Origin: PALSA-612 sp963755155 | GTDB lineage: Bacteria > Actinomycetota > Thermoleophilia > Gaiellales > Gaiellaceae | Assembly: GCA_963755155.1 (NCBI GenBank) | Contig: CAVWIV010000003.1 | Span: 248,001-312,000 of the forward strand | Direction of reading: 5' to 3' | Length of the DNA stretch: 64,000 nt | Shown here: one piece after another, positions 1 through 8,370 of the stretch | Layout of the letters: each line of letters begins with the position of its first letter | How positions within the stretch are numbered: position 1 is the stretch's first letter | Notes under the pieces: generated by a model | What the model was told of the DNA's origin: nothing | The model's input: only the letters and a program-made list of their open reading frames with translations | Database searches by the model: none | Translations under genes and position numbers: made by a program

Positions 1-273
1 GTCTCGGCGTGGCGAGAAGGCAGGGGAGACGTCATCGCCGCGAGCTACGGCGGCGTGCGCGGCCACCCGGTGCTGCTCGCGCAGTCAGCGTGGCAGCACG
101 TGCCGGACGAGGGCGCGCGCGCACTCGACCCGGCACTCGTCCCCTGCGACGACCTCGGTCACCCGGGGGACGTCGATTACGCCGGAAGACCTCAGGCCGC
201 GGGAAGCCTGAGCGCGGCGAGCTTCGCTTTGAGCTCCGGCGACATCTCCTCGCGGCACGCCGTCTTCACGTAG
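1..273 (+). CDS. Nucleotidyltransferase C-terminus, MobA/MocA type (partial, 5' end outside window)
   Basis: The frame is open from the first base and reads about 90 residues to a TAG at 271-273. The segment with YGGVRGHPVLLAQ, followed by EGARAL and then PCDDLGHPGDVDY, matches the C-terminal part of MobA/MocA-like NTP transferases (molybdenum-cofactor cytidylyl- or guanylyltransferases), where a GHPV-L turn and a final DVDTPED-like segment close the domain. The last ~27 codons overlap the convergent anti-sigma gene, so the true tail may be slightly different. A role in Mo-cofactor maturation would fit the molybdo/tungsto-enzyme formate dehydrogenase further along, but that is inference. Without the N-terminal GxGxGxRxG motif in view, another nucleotidyltransferase of the same fold is possible. 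Confidence 0.6.
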   Translation, partial: VSAWREGRGDVIAASYGGVRGHPVLLAQSAWQHVPDEGARALDPALVPCDDLGHPGDVDYAGRPQAAGSLSAASFALSSGDISSRHAVFT

Positions 274-437
274 ACGCGGAGCTCGGCCTCGAAGCGGTAC
301 CGCTTCCCGCAGTACGAGCAGCCCGCGAGATGCCCCTCGGCCTCCGCATGCTCCTCGGGCGTCAGCTCGCGGTCGAGGTACGGCTGCATGACTTCCTCGC
401 AGTGATCGCAGCTGCACTCGCCGAATCCACCCATCAC
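192..437 (-). CDS. Zinc anti-sigma factor, RsrA-like (mycothiol-system type)
   Basis: An 81-residue protein with the zinc anti-sigma (zf-HC2) signature: His36-x3-Cys40-x2-Cys43, preceded by Cys residues at 8, 10 and 13. In RsrA-type factors zinc is held by such residues, and disulfide formation under oxidative stress releases the cognate sigma factor. The start codon overlaps the stop of the upstream sigma gene by 4 bases (434-437), a translationally coupled pair, which supports the assignment as its dedicated regulator. The C-terminal tail converges on a partial gene on the other strand. That it senses thiol oxidation is inferred from the family and the Cys arrangement. Cytoplasmic; no membrane segment. 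Confidence 0.85.
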   Translation of the reverse strand: MMGGFGECSCDHCEEVMQPYLDRELTPEEHAEAEGHLAGCSYCGKRYRFEAELRVYVKTACREEMSPELKAKLAALRLPAA

Positions 438-1033
438 GACTCAGCCTCCCCCACCTTTTCGGCCAGCTCTTGCTTGAGGATACGTCTACCACGATGAAGG
501 CGAGACATGACGGTGCCGATCGGGATGTCGAGGATCTGCGCCGCATCGGCGTAGGTGAAGTCGCCGATGTCGACGAGCACGATCACGTCGCGAAAGTCGT
601 GCGGGACGGCCGAAAGCGCGCCGACGATGTCGTCCTGGGATAGCCGGTCGTCGATGCGCTCGACCTCCGTGCCCCCACCGGTGGCCTGCTCCATGCGGTT
701 GTAGAGGAAGTAGTCGCCTTCCTCGAGCGGCTGCGGCTCGGGCTGGCGCTGGAGGCGGCGGCCACGGTCGATGTTGAGGTTCGTGAGGATGCGGAGGAGC
801 CAGGCGCGCATGTTCGTGCCGGGGGTGTACGACTGCCAGCTGCGAAAGGCGCGGGAGTACGTCTCCTGGACGAGGTCCTCTGCCTCCTCGCGGGAGGAGA
901 CGAGGCGGCGGGCGACGCGATAGACCTGGTCCGAGAGCTCAAGCGCTTCCTCCTCGAAACGGACGCGGTTCCGGGCTTCTACCGCCAGCTCGCGTGGCTC
1001 GGATTCGCGCTCCTCTTCGGCCATCCGGGCCAC
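434..1033 (-). CDS. ECF RNA polymerase sigma factor, SigR/RpoE-like
   Basis: A 199-residue ECF sigma factor. Region 2 is visible around residues 33-92 (DLVQETYSRAFRSW, then RAWLLRILTNLNIDRGRR), and region 4 around 140-190, with the helix-turn-helix TYADAAQILDIPIGTVMSRL. Region 3 is absent, as expected for this group. The downstream partner overlaps by 4 bases and encodes an RsrA-type zinc anti-sigma factor, so this is most likely a SigR-type regulator of the disulfide/thiol stress response. SigR genes are normally autoregulated; I did not find a convincing GGGAAT-type promoter in the 18 bases upstream, so transcription may come from within or before the preceding minus-strand genes. Confidence 0.88.
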   Translation of the reverse strand: MARMAEEERESEPRELAVEARNRVRFEEEALELSDQVYRVARRLVSSREEAEDLVQETYSRAFRSWQSYTPGTNMRAWLLRILTNLNIDRGRRLQRQPEPQPLEEGDYFLYNRMEQATGGGTEVERIDDRLSQDDIVGALSAVPHDFRDVIVLVDIGDFTYADAAQILDIPIGTVMSRLHRGRRILKQELAEKVGEAES

Positions 1034-1051
1034 CCTATCCCAGCGACGGTT

Positions 1052-1297
1052 TTACGAAGTGGGGAACGCCGGCACGGCCGCGTCCATTCCCGCCGGCCGT
1101 TCGTGGAAGCCGCCTGTGGCCATCGCCGCGAGCAATTCGTCCCTCGACGTGACGGCCTCGTCCCAGGCGAGCGTGACGTCGCCCATGAGGCTCGCGCTCG
1201 CGGATTCGAGGCCTTGATGACCCTCGAGGACAGCGGACAACCTCGCGACGCAGCGTTCGCAGCGGATGCCCGAGACCCGGATCGTCTCCGTCGTCAC
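1052..1297 (-). CDS. Heavy-metal-associated (HMA) domain protein, CopZ-like
   Basis: An 81-residue protein beginning with GTG at 1297-1295, whose start overlaps the TGA of the upstream GCS2 gene (GTGA, 1294-1297). It carries the HMA metal-binding loop SGIRCERC near residues 9-16 (Cys13, Cys16; family form GMxCxxC) followed by a typical beta-alpha-beta pattern with a Val-rich strand. Such small proteins carry Cu(I) or another soft metal to P-type ATPases. Here the neighbour is a carboxylate-amine ligase rather than an ATPase. The variant loop (Ile instead of Met before R-C) could alter affinity. A longer start in the same frame exists far upstream but would lie inside the ligase gene and lacks domain-like sequence. 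Confidence 0.72.
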   Translation of the reverse strand: MTTETIRVSGIRCERCVARLSAVLEGHQGLESASASLMGDVTLAWDEAVTSRDELLAAMATGGFHERPAGMDAAVPAFPTS

Positions 1298-2241
1298 GAC
1301 GCGGATGCTAGCCAGCGGAGGGCTGCTTCCGGCTCGAGCTCGAGCTGCCGCTCTGCCTCCGGCCGACCCGCAAGAACGTGCTTCGCGTACGGACGCGGCC
1401 CGATCAGCTCCGCCAGGGCTGCTACCTCCTCTGAGTCGGGCGGCAGGCGCGCGGCCTCGGCTCGCCGCCTCGCGTAGAGCTCGCGGTCGTACGGCTCCGG
1501 CTCGGAGTCTGCCACGGATGCGACGAGCCCCTGGACGATCGCTGCGAAGCCGGCCGAGCGCCGGACGTCGGTCTGCTGGTCCATGACCCGCACCTCGAGC
1601 GTCCCGTGATCGGGGCGCGGCCACGCGTCCCAGTGGCGTCGCGTTTCGTCACCGGCCGTCGCCTCCTCCCAGGCGGCCCAGTCCGGCAGCAACGGTGGCG
1701 TGCCGCCGGTCGGCATGAGCAGAAGACGCTCGGCGCGGGTCGACCGAACGCCGGTCGCCCTTCCCTCCGCGTACGGCGAGTTGGCGGACAACGCGAGCAG
1801 CGTCGGCAACCACGGGACGACGCCCTCGTACGCGCGCAGGCACGTTTTCTCGTCGGGCATTGCCACGTGGACGTGCAGACCGCAGACGAGTTGCTCGTAG
1901 ATGACGTCTCCGAGCTCCTCCTGCAGGCGCGCGTATCGAGGCAGCGGCAGGATTCGCTGGTCGGCGCCTCGCGCCAGCGGATGGGTGCCCGCCGCTACGA
2001 ACGTCGCGGCGGTCGAAACCCTCTTCCGGAGCCGCTGCAGCTCCGCCAGCACCTCGTCGGCGTCGCGACAGACGGTCGTCGTCGTCTCGACGAGGCACGC
2101 GAAGAGCTCAGGCTTGAGGCGATCGTCCGGCTCCGGCGCCACCTGCTCGAAGAGCGGCGCGGCCTCGAGCGTCTCCGCGTCGACGAGGAACAGCTCCTCC
2201 TCGACCCCGAGCGAGAACGGCGGGGCGTTGCCCCAGGTCAC
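1294..2241 (-). CDS. Carboxylate-amine ligase, GCS2 family (YbdK/EgtA-like)
   Basis: A 315-residue member of the glutamate-cysteine ligase 2 family. The start GVEEELFLVD (from residue 12), the CGLHVHVAMPD segment, the region RTRAERLLLMPTGGTPPLL and GTLEVRVMDQQTDV are family landmarks: acidic metal ligands and the substrate and ATP site. Members ligate glutamate or another carboxylate to cysteine or another amine, in gamma-glutamylcysteine or ergothioneine formation or in uncharacterised reactions. The protein is shorter than the common ~370 residues. It starts one base before the end of the upstream DUF gene and overlaps the HMA protein downstream, so the three form a tight operon. The exact substrate cannot be read from sequence. 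Confidence 0.8.
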   Translation of the reverse strand: MTWGNAPPFSLGVEEELFLVDAETLEAAPLFEQVAPEPDDRLKPELFACLVETTTTVCRDADEVLAELQRLRKRVSTAATFVAAGTHPLARGADQRILPLPRYARLQEELGDVIYEQLVCGLHVHVAMPDEKTCLRAYEGVVPWLPTLLALSANSPYAEGRATGVRSTRAERLLLMPTGGTPPLLPDWAAWEEATAGDETRRHWDAWPRPDHGTLEVRVMDQQTDVRRSAGFAAIVQGLVASVADSEPEPYDRELYARRRAEAARLPPDSEEVAALAELIGPRPYAKHVLAGRPEAERQLELEPEAALRWLASAS

Positions 2242-2592
2242 TCAGCGTCGCACCGCGTGCACTGGCCGGCCTGCAGCTTCCCAGGCGTAGTAGGACGCGC
2301 TCGGCCCGAATGACGGCTCGTACTCGACGACGCGCGGGTTGCGACCGACGCGCTTCGCGCGCTCGGCGTGCCGCAGGAGGTTCGGGTCGTCGCGCTCCTC
2401 CCACACGAGGATGAGATGCGCTGCCGTCATGAAGTTCGCAACGAAGTCGCAACCTTCAGCGGGGCAAGGGAAAGGGTCCGTGCGCACGCACGACCAGCCG
2501 GTGTGGTCCGGGGTGTCGTCCTCCTCCCAGAGCTCCTCTTCGAGCTCGAGCAGCTCGAGCTCGAGCTCGCCGGGCCGTGGATCCGCCGCCAT
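2242..2592 (-). CDS. Conserved hypothetical protein with C2H2-like cluster
   Basis: A 116-residue protein that I do not assign to a named family. The first ~25 residues are a run of Glu and Leu (acidic, probably flexible). A compact segment then has CPAEGCDFV followed by a His 11-12 residues later, reminiscent of a single zinc finger reading cytosolic or nucleic-acid ligands. The C-terminal half has aromatic residues (SASYYAWEAAGR). It ends at the base before the start of the GCS2 ligase, so the two are co-transcribed. Cytoplasmic with no signal peptide. The coding call rests on codon bias, the absence of alternatives and tight spacing. Confidence 0.6.
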   Translation of the reverse strand: MAADPRPGELELELLELEEELWEEDDTPDHTGWSCVRTDPFPCPAEGCDFVANFMTAAHLILVWEERDDPNLLRHAERAKRVGRNPRVVEYEPSFGPSASYYAWEAAGRPVHAVRR

Positions 2593-2611
2593 GCTCGAAG
2601 GCTAGAGAAAG

Positions 2612-2643
2612 ACCGAGAGCCCCGGCAGGTTGGGGCTCTCGGT
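2612..2643 (-). terminator. Strong hairpin terminator after htrA-like gene
   Basis: A perfect 12-bp stem (2612-2623 with 2632-2643) and an 8-base loop. Both sides carry pyrimidine-rich ends (TTCTT on the plus side, CTTTCTC on the minus side), so it could stop transcripts from either direction. It lies 77 bases past the stop of the minus-strand protease gene and before the next minus-strand gene, separating the two transcription units. Confidence 0.75.
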
Positions 2644-2719
2644 TCTTGCAGTCCGCCGCGCCGTGACGACTCGGCTCGCGGCGGTGCGACCCCACACTGG
2701 GCAGGGTCGATTGGACGGC

Positions 2720-3874
2720 TTACCCGGAGGGAGTGGAGGGCCGCCGCCCAAGCTTGACTTCGATCGTCAGTTTCGATTCTCCGCGGTAGACCTCGAGCGT
2801 GATCGTGTCGCCCGGCTCGAGCTCCGAGACGACGTCGCGAAGGCTCGCGAGGTCGTCGACCGGCATGCCGTTGGCCGAGACGATGATGTCGCCGCCGATC
2901 GTGTAGCTCTCACCGGCGACCGTCACCTCGTTCGTGCCCGCCTTGAGCCCGGCCTTCGCCGCGCCGCTTCCGGACTGCACTTCTTCGACGAGGACGCCCT
3001 TCTTCACGGCCAACCGGAACGCGGCGGCCACGTCGGGGGTGATCGGCTGGGCGAGGATGCCGATGGCGGCATGGTCGACCCTGCCGGTCGCGATCAGCTG
3101 GCCGGCGACGGTCTTGACGGTGTTCGACGGGACGGCGAAGCCGACGCCGACGTTGCCCTCCGTGATGCCGCCGGTCTCGATCTGGGCGTTGACTCCGATC
3201 ACCTCGCCGCGCGCGTTGAGCAGCGGCCCGCCCGAGTTGCCGTGGTTGATCGCGGCGTCGGTCTGGATGACGTGGTCGATCGCGTACTGGTTCGGCGCCT
3301 CGATCTGGCGTTGCAGGGCGCTGACGATGCCCGCGGTAACCGTCCTCGAGAGGCCGAACGGGTTGCCGATGGCGACGACCGCGTCGCCGACCTCGACCGC
3401 ATCGGAATTGCCGAGCGTAAGGGCCGTGAGCGCGCCGGAGCTCGTGTTCACCTTCAGCACCGCGATGTCCGTCGACGGGTCGGAGCCGACGAGCTTTGCG
3501 TCGATGCTCTTGTTGTTGGAGAAGGTGACCCTGATCGATCCGGCGCCGTCGATCACATGGAAGTTCGTGATGATGTAGCCGGCCTTGTCGAAGACGAAGC
3601 CCGAACCGAGCGCGCGTTGCGCCTCGTTGGCAGTGGCGGTGATCTGCACGACGCCGGACGCGGAACGCTTGTAGATCTCACCGATAGTCAGGCCCTGGCT
3701 GGGGCGGAAGGTCGTGGGCTGGGAGGTGTTCTCGACCGACACCTCGCGAACGGTGACGGTGCTCGCGCCGTCGAGTGAGCCAACGGCATAGGCACTTCCG
3801 AGGGCGAGAGCAGCACCGGCCGCACCTGCGGCCGCGATGGCGATGTAGGGGATGAAGCGACGGGGATTGTCCAT
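2720..3874 (-). CDS. Membrane-anchored serine protease, HtrA/DegP family with PDZ domain
   Basis: A 384-residue HtrA-type protease. Residues ~9-32 form an N-terminal transmembrane anchor with a small basic start, placing the catalytic part outside the membrane. The trypsin-like domain shows the triad His106 (TNFHVID), Asp136 (DPSTDIAVL) and Ser214 (GNSGGPLL). One PDZ domain occupies about residues 275-380. Family members degrade or refold misfolded envelope proteins. The gene stands alone, with a strong hairpin downstream and a divergent cupin gene upstream. The intergenic space contains a plausible promoter for the cupin gene. Length and all catalytic residues are normal. Confidence 0.92.
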   Translation of the reverse strand: MDNPRRFIPYIAIAAAGAAGAALALGSAYAVGSLDGASTVTVREVSVENTSQPTTFRPSQGLTIGEIYKRSASGVVQITATANEAQRALGSGFVFDKAGYIITNFHVIDGAGSIRVTFSNNKSIDAKLVGSDPSTDIAVLKVNTSSGALTALTLGNSDAVEVGDAVVAIGNPFGLSRTVTAGIVSALQRQIEAPNQYAIDHVIQTDAAINHGNSGGPLLNARGEVIGVNAQIETGGITEGNVGVGFAVPSNTVKTVAGQLIATGRVDHAAIGILAQPITPDVAAAFRLAVKKGVLVEEVQSGSGAAKAGLKAGTNEVTVAGESYTIGGDIIVSANGMPVDDLASLRDVVSELEPGDTITLEVYRGESKLTIEVKLGRRPSTPSG

Positions 3875-3909
3875 GCCGGTGTTCTACCGGCCGAGGCTTA
3901 AAGGGCCGT

Positions 3910-3938
3910 TTGACGACTGTTAAGCGTCGGTGTAGCGT
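3910..3938 (+). promoter_or_regulatory. Candidate sigma-70 promoter, leaderless, for cupin gene
   Basis: TTGACG at 3910-3915 and TAGCGT at 3933-3938 with 17 bases between them. The -10 end lies only 6 bases before the ATG at 3945, which would give a leaderless or nearly leaderless mRNA, a common arrangement in actinobacteria. No ribosome-binding site is visible ahead of the start. Confidence 0.35.
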
Positions 3939-3944
3939 CGCCCC

Positions 3945-4340
3945 ATGCCAGACGACTACGCATTCGGCACGCTCGACGAGCTCGGCGAGGGCTACGGCTT
4001 TCGCAAGATACGCCAGGCGCTCGGCGTCGAGGCCTTCGGCGTCAACGCGGTCGTCATGCCGCCGGGCTACGAGGGCTTCCACCATTACCACGACGAGCAG
4101 GACGAGCTCTATTTCGTCCACTCGGGCACAGCGAGCGTCGAGATCGGTGAGGAGACGCGCGAGCTCGGGCCGGGTGGGGTCTTCCACGTCCGCTCGACGA
4201 CGCCTCGGCGGGTCTCGAACGCGGGCGACGACGACCTGGTGCTGCTCATCGTCGGCGGCAAGGGCGGCTACGTAGGACGCGACGGGCAGATGGTCGATCC
4301 GGCGGACATCGAACGCCGCGCCTCGTTCGGCAGCAGCTAG
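3945..4340 (+). CDS. Cupin domain protein
   Basis: A 131-residue single-domain cupin. The first conserved motif is visible as HHYHDEQDEL (residues 46-55), giving likely metal ligands His47, His49 and Glu54. The second motif lies around FHVRSTTPRRVSN (residues 80-92). Small cupins of this type bind a metal ion and may be isomerases, dioxygenases or ligand-binding regulators; the reaction is not determinable. The stop is followed directly by the TTG start of the M20 peptidase gene (4341), so both are probably on one transcript. No signal peptide. Confidence 0.8.
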   Translation: MPDDYAFGTLDELGEGYGFRKIRQALGVEAFGVNAVVMPPGYEGFHHYHDEQDELYFVHSGTASVEIGEETRELGPGGVFHVRSTTPRRVSNAGDDDLVLLIVGGKGGYVGRDGQMVDPADIERRASFGSS

Positions 4341-5506
4341 TTGGCTCTAGCCGGCGGCGCGCTGTCCGAGGCCGCGCGCGTACACGAGCGCGCGGACGCC
4401 GAGCTCGACCTGCTGCTCGCGGACCTCGCCACCTGGGTCGACGTCGACACGCCCGGCGGCGACCTCGAGGCGCTCGACGGTCTGGCACGCGTGCTCGCGC
4501 TCGAGGCCGAGCGGCTACGGGCTGGAGCCCGAGCTCGTCGAGACGCCCGGCGGGCTTGCCCTCCACGCCACGCTCCGCGGGTCGGGCACCGCGCGCGTCG
4601 CGCTGCTAGGCCATCACGACACCGTCTTTCCCATGGGAACGGCGGCTGCCCGGCCGTTTCGCCGGGACGGGGAGCGCTGTTACGGCCCGGGCGTCGCGGA
4701 CATGAAGGGCGGCGTCGCGGTCGCGCTGCACACGGCTCGGCTGCTCGCGGACGGGCCGCGGCCGTTCGATCTCCTCGAGGTCGTGTCCGTGCCGGACGAG
4801 GAGTCCCGGGACGGCGGGCCGCCGTCGGGCGGGCGGCTGCTCGGCATGGACGCCGTCCTCTGCCTCGAGTGCGGGCGCCCGAACGGGGAGGTCGTGTCGC
4901 GCCGCAAGGGCGCGCGCTGGTTCCGCATTCACGCCTCGGGGCGGGCCGCACACGCAGGCGAGGCGCCCAACGAGGGTCGCAACGTCGCCGTCGCGCTCGC
5001 CCGCGAGGCGCTACGCATCGGCGAGCTCCACGGCGCGCGCCCGGATCTCACGCTACAGATCACGGGGCTCGAGGCCGGGGAGGGCCTCAACACCGTGCCG
5101 AGCGCCGGCTTCCTGACCGCCGATCTCCGCGCCTGGACGGACGAGGATCTCAGCTGGGCGCTCGAGCGCGTGGTCGACTTCGGCCAGCACGAAGGCGTCG
5201 AGCTTTCGTACGAGGATCTCGGCGGCCCGCCGCCGTTCGAGCGCACGGACCGCGTCGGGCCGGCTGGCCGAGACCGCCATCGCGCTCGGCGCAGAGCTCG
5301 GCCATGTCTTCGGCGAGACGTCGGCAGGTGGCGTCTCCGACGGCTCCTGGGCGGCGTCGCAGGGCCTCCCGACGCTCGACGGGCTGGGCCCGGTGGGCGG
5401 CGAGGACCACACGCCCTGGGAGTACATCGAGACCGACAGCCTCGCCACGCGCTGCGGCGTTGTCGCCGGGCTCGTCGCAGCGGTAGACGCCGGCTTGTTG
5501 GACTAA
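4341..5506 (+). pseudogene. M20 family metallopeptidase (carboxypeptidase G2-like), two frameshifts
   Basis: The full M20 fold can be read only by changing frame twice. Frame one runs from TTG 4341 to about 4514. The second runs to about 5262 and holds the metal-binding GHHDTVFP, YGPGVADMKGG and PDEESRDGG motifs and the dimerisation-domain segment HAGEAPNEGRN. The third ends at 5504-5506 and contains GLGPVGGEDHTPWE with the last metal-ligand His. All catalytic motifs are present, so each break is a single missing or extra base. Members remove C-terminal glutamate or hydrolyse amide bonds on small peptides. Either a real pseudogene or, given many similar lesions in this window, a sequencing artefact over an intact gene. 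Confidence 0.75.
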
Positions 5507-6138
5507 CTCCGCCGGCGCTGCAGCCCGAACCACACGACGCCGGCGAAGAGCGCGAGCGACGCGGCGCCGACTGCCAGCAGCACGCCGACGGGGAGGCTGT
5601 CATTGGGCGGCGCGTAGTCGAGGGAGCCGTCGATGGCGAGCTTCTCGCCGTCGACCGTGCCGGGCACTGTCCAGTCGAAGATGTGGTGCTCGATGTCCTT
5701 GGCTGCCTCCACCTTCGCCGGAAGCTTCGGGCTCATCCAGTGGACACGGTGGTCGTGCCACGAGTACTGGACGCCGGCGGCGACCGACTTCCAGTCGGGC
5801 TCGGCCTTCGGATCCGCTGACGCCGGCACTTCGACGTTCGCGTACCGGTCGTCGTTGAGATAGGCAGCCGGAGAGCGCTGGTTCTCGAAGACGCCCTCGC
5901 GCGTGAACCGGAGATACGGCTCTCCCTCGTAGCCTTCGACGACGATCTCCCGCCCACCGGTATTCGTCAGCTCGAGCTCGTCGTCGCCGTCGATCACGCG
6001 CACAGCGAGGCCGGAGAGCTCCGGTGCGACGCGGACGACCGTCGAGCGGTAGCCCTGCGCTGCCCCGCCGCCATGAGAGGCGGCGGCGGGGCAGGCGATC
6101 AGAGCTGCGACTGCGGTTGCGACAGCAATACGGGTCAA
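5503..6138 (-). CDS. Secreted protein with C-terminal membrane anchor, copper-operon companion
   Basis: A 211-residue protein with a TTG start at 6138-6136 that overlaps the stop of the YcnI-like gene (TTGA). An N-terminal signal peptide (ATAVAALIACPAAASHG) is followed by a beta-rich exported domain with His-containing segments (YSWHDHRVHWM near residue 125), then a C-terminal helix (LLAVGAASLALFAGVVWFG) and a basic cytoplasmic tail. I do not recognise a named family, but similar proteins recur beside CopC/CopD genes in actinobacteria as far as I recall. The clustered His and Met in the exported domain would suit copper binding (inference). It converges with the broken M20 gene, overlapping by 4 bases. 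Confidence 0.7.
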   Translation of the reverse strand: MTRIAVATAVAALIACPAAASHGGGAAQGYRSTVVRVAPELSGLAVRVIDGDDELELTNTGGREIVVEGYEGEPYLRFTREGVFENQRSPAAYLNDDRYANVEVPASADPKAEPDWKSVAAGVQYSWHDHRVHWMSPKLPAKVEAAKDIEHHIFDWTVPGTVDGEKLAIDGSLDYAPPNDSLPVGVLLAVGAASLALFAGVVWFGLQRRRS

Positions 6139-6666
6139 GGCCTAGCCGTGGCCTCCGAGGCCTTCGTCACCTTCACGCCCGGGGCAGGCGACTCCGGCTC
6201 GGGCTTGCCCTTCTGCGGGATCTCGATCCAGCGGTGCACGCCCTTCGCGCAGCGCTGGACGACCGGGAAGTACAACGTCTTGCCCGGCGTGTTCGGCACG
6301 GCGATCCGCAGATAGAACTGGTCGAACGTGTCGTCCCTCAGGGTGCCACCACTCCAGGTGACGGAGAGGAGGCCGGTGGTGATCTTCTCGCCGAAGAGCG
6401 TGCCAGGCACGGGCAGCTTGCCCTTCTTCAGCGTCAGCTTCCAGCCGGGCTTCGGCTGCGGCTTCGCCGAGATGACGCCTGCCGGCACCTGGATGGAGAC
6501 GGACTTCGTCGGCGATCCCTCGCAGCCGTGACCGACGGTGAAGCCGATCGCTGGGAAGGACCCGGCGGCTGCACTTTCCATCGTCGGTGACACGTGGGCG
6601 CTGCCCACGGCAACGATGCGTCAGGAGTGCCGCCGCGGCGGCACCTGTGATGAGTAGACGTCGCAT
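6135..6666 (-). CDS. YcnI-like DUF1775 copper-associated exported protein (one frameshift in signal peptide)
   Basis: The mature part (6608 to 6135) reads GSAHVSPT at its start and matches the YcnI/DUF1775 family, in which the N-terminal His of the processed protein binds Cu(II). The signal peptide starts at ATG 6666 in another frame (MRRLLITGAAAAALLT). Removing one base near 6618-6620 fuses them into a perfect export signal ending AVGSAHVSP, so this is a single-base insertion in the read or a real frameshift. A ribosome-binding site AAGGGATAAG lies ahead of the ATG. It sits between the CopC-CopD fusion and the membrane-anchored companion, all overlapping or closely spaced, in one copper operon. 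Confidence 0.75.
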
Positions 6667-6674
6667 GTGTCGTC

Positions 6675-8331
6675 TTATCCCTTCTGTATGGGTATCGAGA
6701 CAGTGACTTCGTGATGTTCGAACTCGCCGCGCCGGACCCCGACATCGAGGTCCCAGTCACCGGCGAGCGGCAAAGACGCACCGAGCACGCTGTAGTGGCC
6801 CGGCCCGGCCGGATGCGGCTCGAGCTCCAGCGGACCGATGCCCGGATCCGGCAGGGTGGCCGAGACCTGCGCCTCGGCGACTTTCGCGAACTGCCCGTTC
6901 TTGTTCAGTAGGTAGACGTGGATGTTGTTGAGCCCCTTCACGGCGGGATCGACGACGAGGGTGAGCTCGTACGGGCCGAGCTGCGCCACCCTTGACACCG
7001 GCCCCGACGGGGCAACCGACGCCTTCGCCGGTGGCTCCGCCACGAGCACGGCAGTGACGCCGATCGCGACCACAAAGAGCGCGAGCTCCACACCTACCGC
7101 ACCGAGGAATCGCCGCTGCTCGACCGGCGAGGCTGCCTGACGCCTGATCCGCGGCACGGCTCGACGGTTGTTGTACGCGCCGAGACCGAGCAGGACGAGG
7201 ACGATGGCCGACTTCGCCAGCAGCAGGCGGCCGTAGTTCGTCTCCCAGAGCCCGTTCCAGGCACGCACTTCCAGGTAGCCGTTGACGAGGCCACCCACGA
7301 GGAGAACCGCGACCGAGACGACGGCGAGCGCCGAGAACCTCGGCACGATCGCAGCCGCCAGCGGCCAGCGGCCCCCGCGAGCGAGGATGAGAGCAAGGAG
7401 CACGAACGTGAGGCCGCCGGCCCAGACGGACGCCGCCAGCACGTGGAGCAGGTCCATCGCGAACGCGAGCGCGCCCGCGGTGTTGGCGTGTCCCGCCGCC
7501 GGCAGCGTCCACGCGAGCCCGACGGCGAACGGCAGCGAGTAGCCCGGGTGCACTCCCGAGAACGCGACGAGCGCAAGGCCCGCAGCAAGGCCGGCACGTA
7601 CGAGCCAGACCTCGCCGAAGCGCGTGTCGAGGACCGCCCTGAAGACGTCCCAGGAGAGCGCCTCACCGAGACCGAAGCCTCCGGCACTTGCTCCGTGGAA
7701 CACGATCCCCACGAGCGACGCCACCGCAAGGACGGCGGCGAGCACACCCAAGATCCGGCGCAGCATCGGCCGCACCGGTGTCTCGATCCCCCGGAAGACT
7801 CGCAAAGAGCGCGATCGCGCCGCCGACGCAGGCGAGGAGAAGCGCGAAGCTCAGGAAGCGCGTCACGGTGAACCCGACGCCGACTTCCCGCGGAACCTCG
7901 TCGTCCTTCAGCACCTCGGCGATGACGCCGGTCGTGTCGCTCTTCGACTTGACGGAGAAGACGAACGCGCCGTGCAGCGGGTGCGAGTCTGCCGAGACTA
8001 TTCGCCAGGCGACCGTGTAGGTGCCGCGGGCGAGCGGACGGTCGTCCAGCTCGATCACGACGGTCTGCGCATCGGGCCGGGAGGTCCGGCCGGAGTCGAC
8101 GCGGTTGGCGTCGGAGTCGTAGACGCGCAATGCGCCGAGGCTCGCGTCCACGGGCTCGTTGAAGCGCAGCAGCACACGGTCCGGCCACGTCTCGAGGACG
8201 GTGCCGTTCGCCGGCTGTGTCTCGGTCAGGACGGCGTGGGCTCCCGCGGGCGCCACCGCGACGAGTGCGATGAGCACTGCCGCGAAGGCGACGACGATCA
8301 GCCGTGCCGGCCTCTGATGTGACTCGCGAAT
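6675..8331 (-). CDS. CopC-CopD fusion copper-resistance protein (one frameshift)
   Basis: The N-terminal half is a CopC domain: after the signal peptide the mature chain begins HAVLTETQPANG, and DSHPLHGAFVF gives the second His cluster, the usual Cu(II) site. The frame then enters the first membrane helix (TRFLSFALLLACVGGAIALF) and breaks at about 7804. The CopD part continues in the next frame with seven to eight further helices and a C-terminal exported beta domain (DUF/YtkA-like, ~100 residues). CopC-CopD fusions import copper across the membrane. The start is uncertain: the signal peptide is complete only if initiation is at an ATT (8331-8329), 6 bases after GGAAGGAG. The fallback is GTG 8277. 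Confidence 0.82.
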
Positions 8332-8370
8332 CGTCTTCTCCTTCCGGTTGGCCGCGAGCGCGGCCGGGGA

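Noticed and set aside
6665..6692. A CsoR-like TATCCC...GGGTAT pair near the end of copD
   Set aside because: It is the coding end of CopD plus the ribosome-binding site of the next gene; the arms are imperfect and there is no promoter context.
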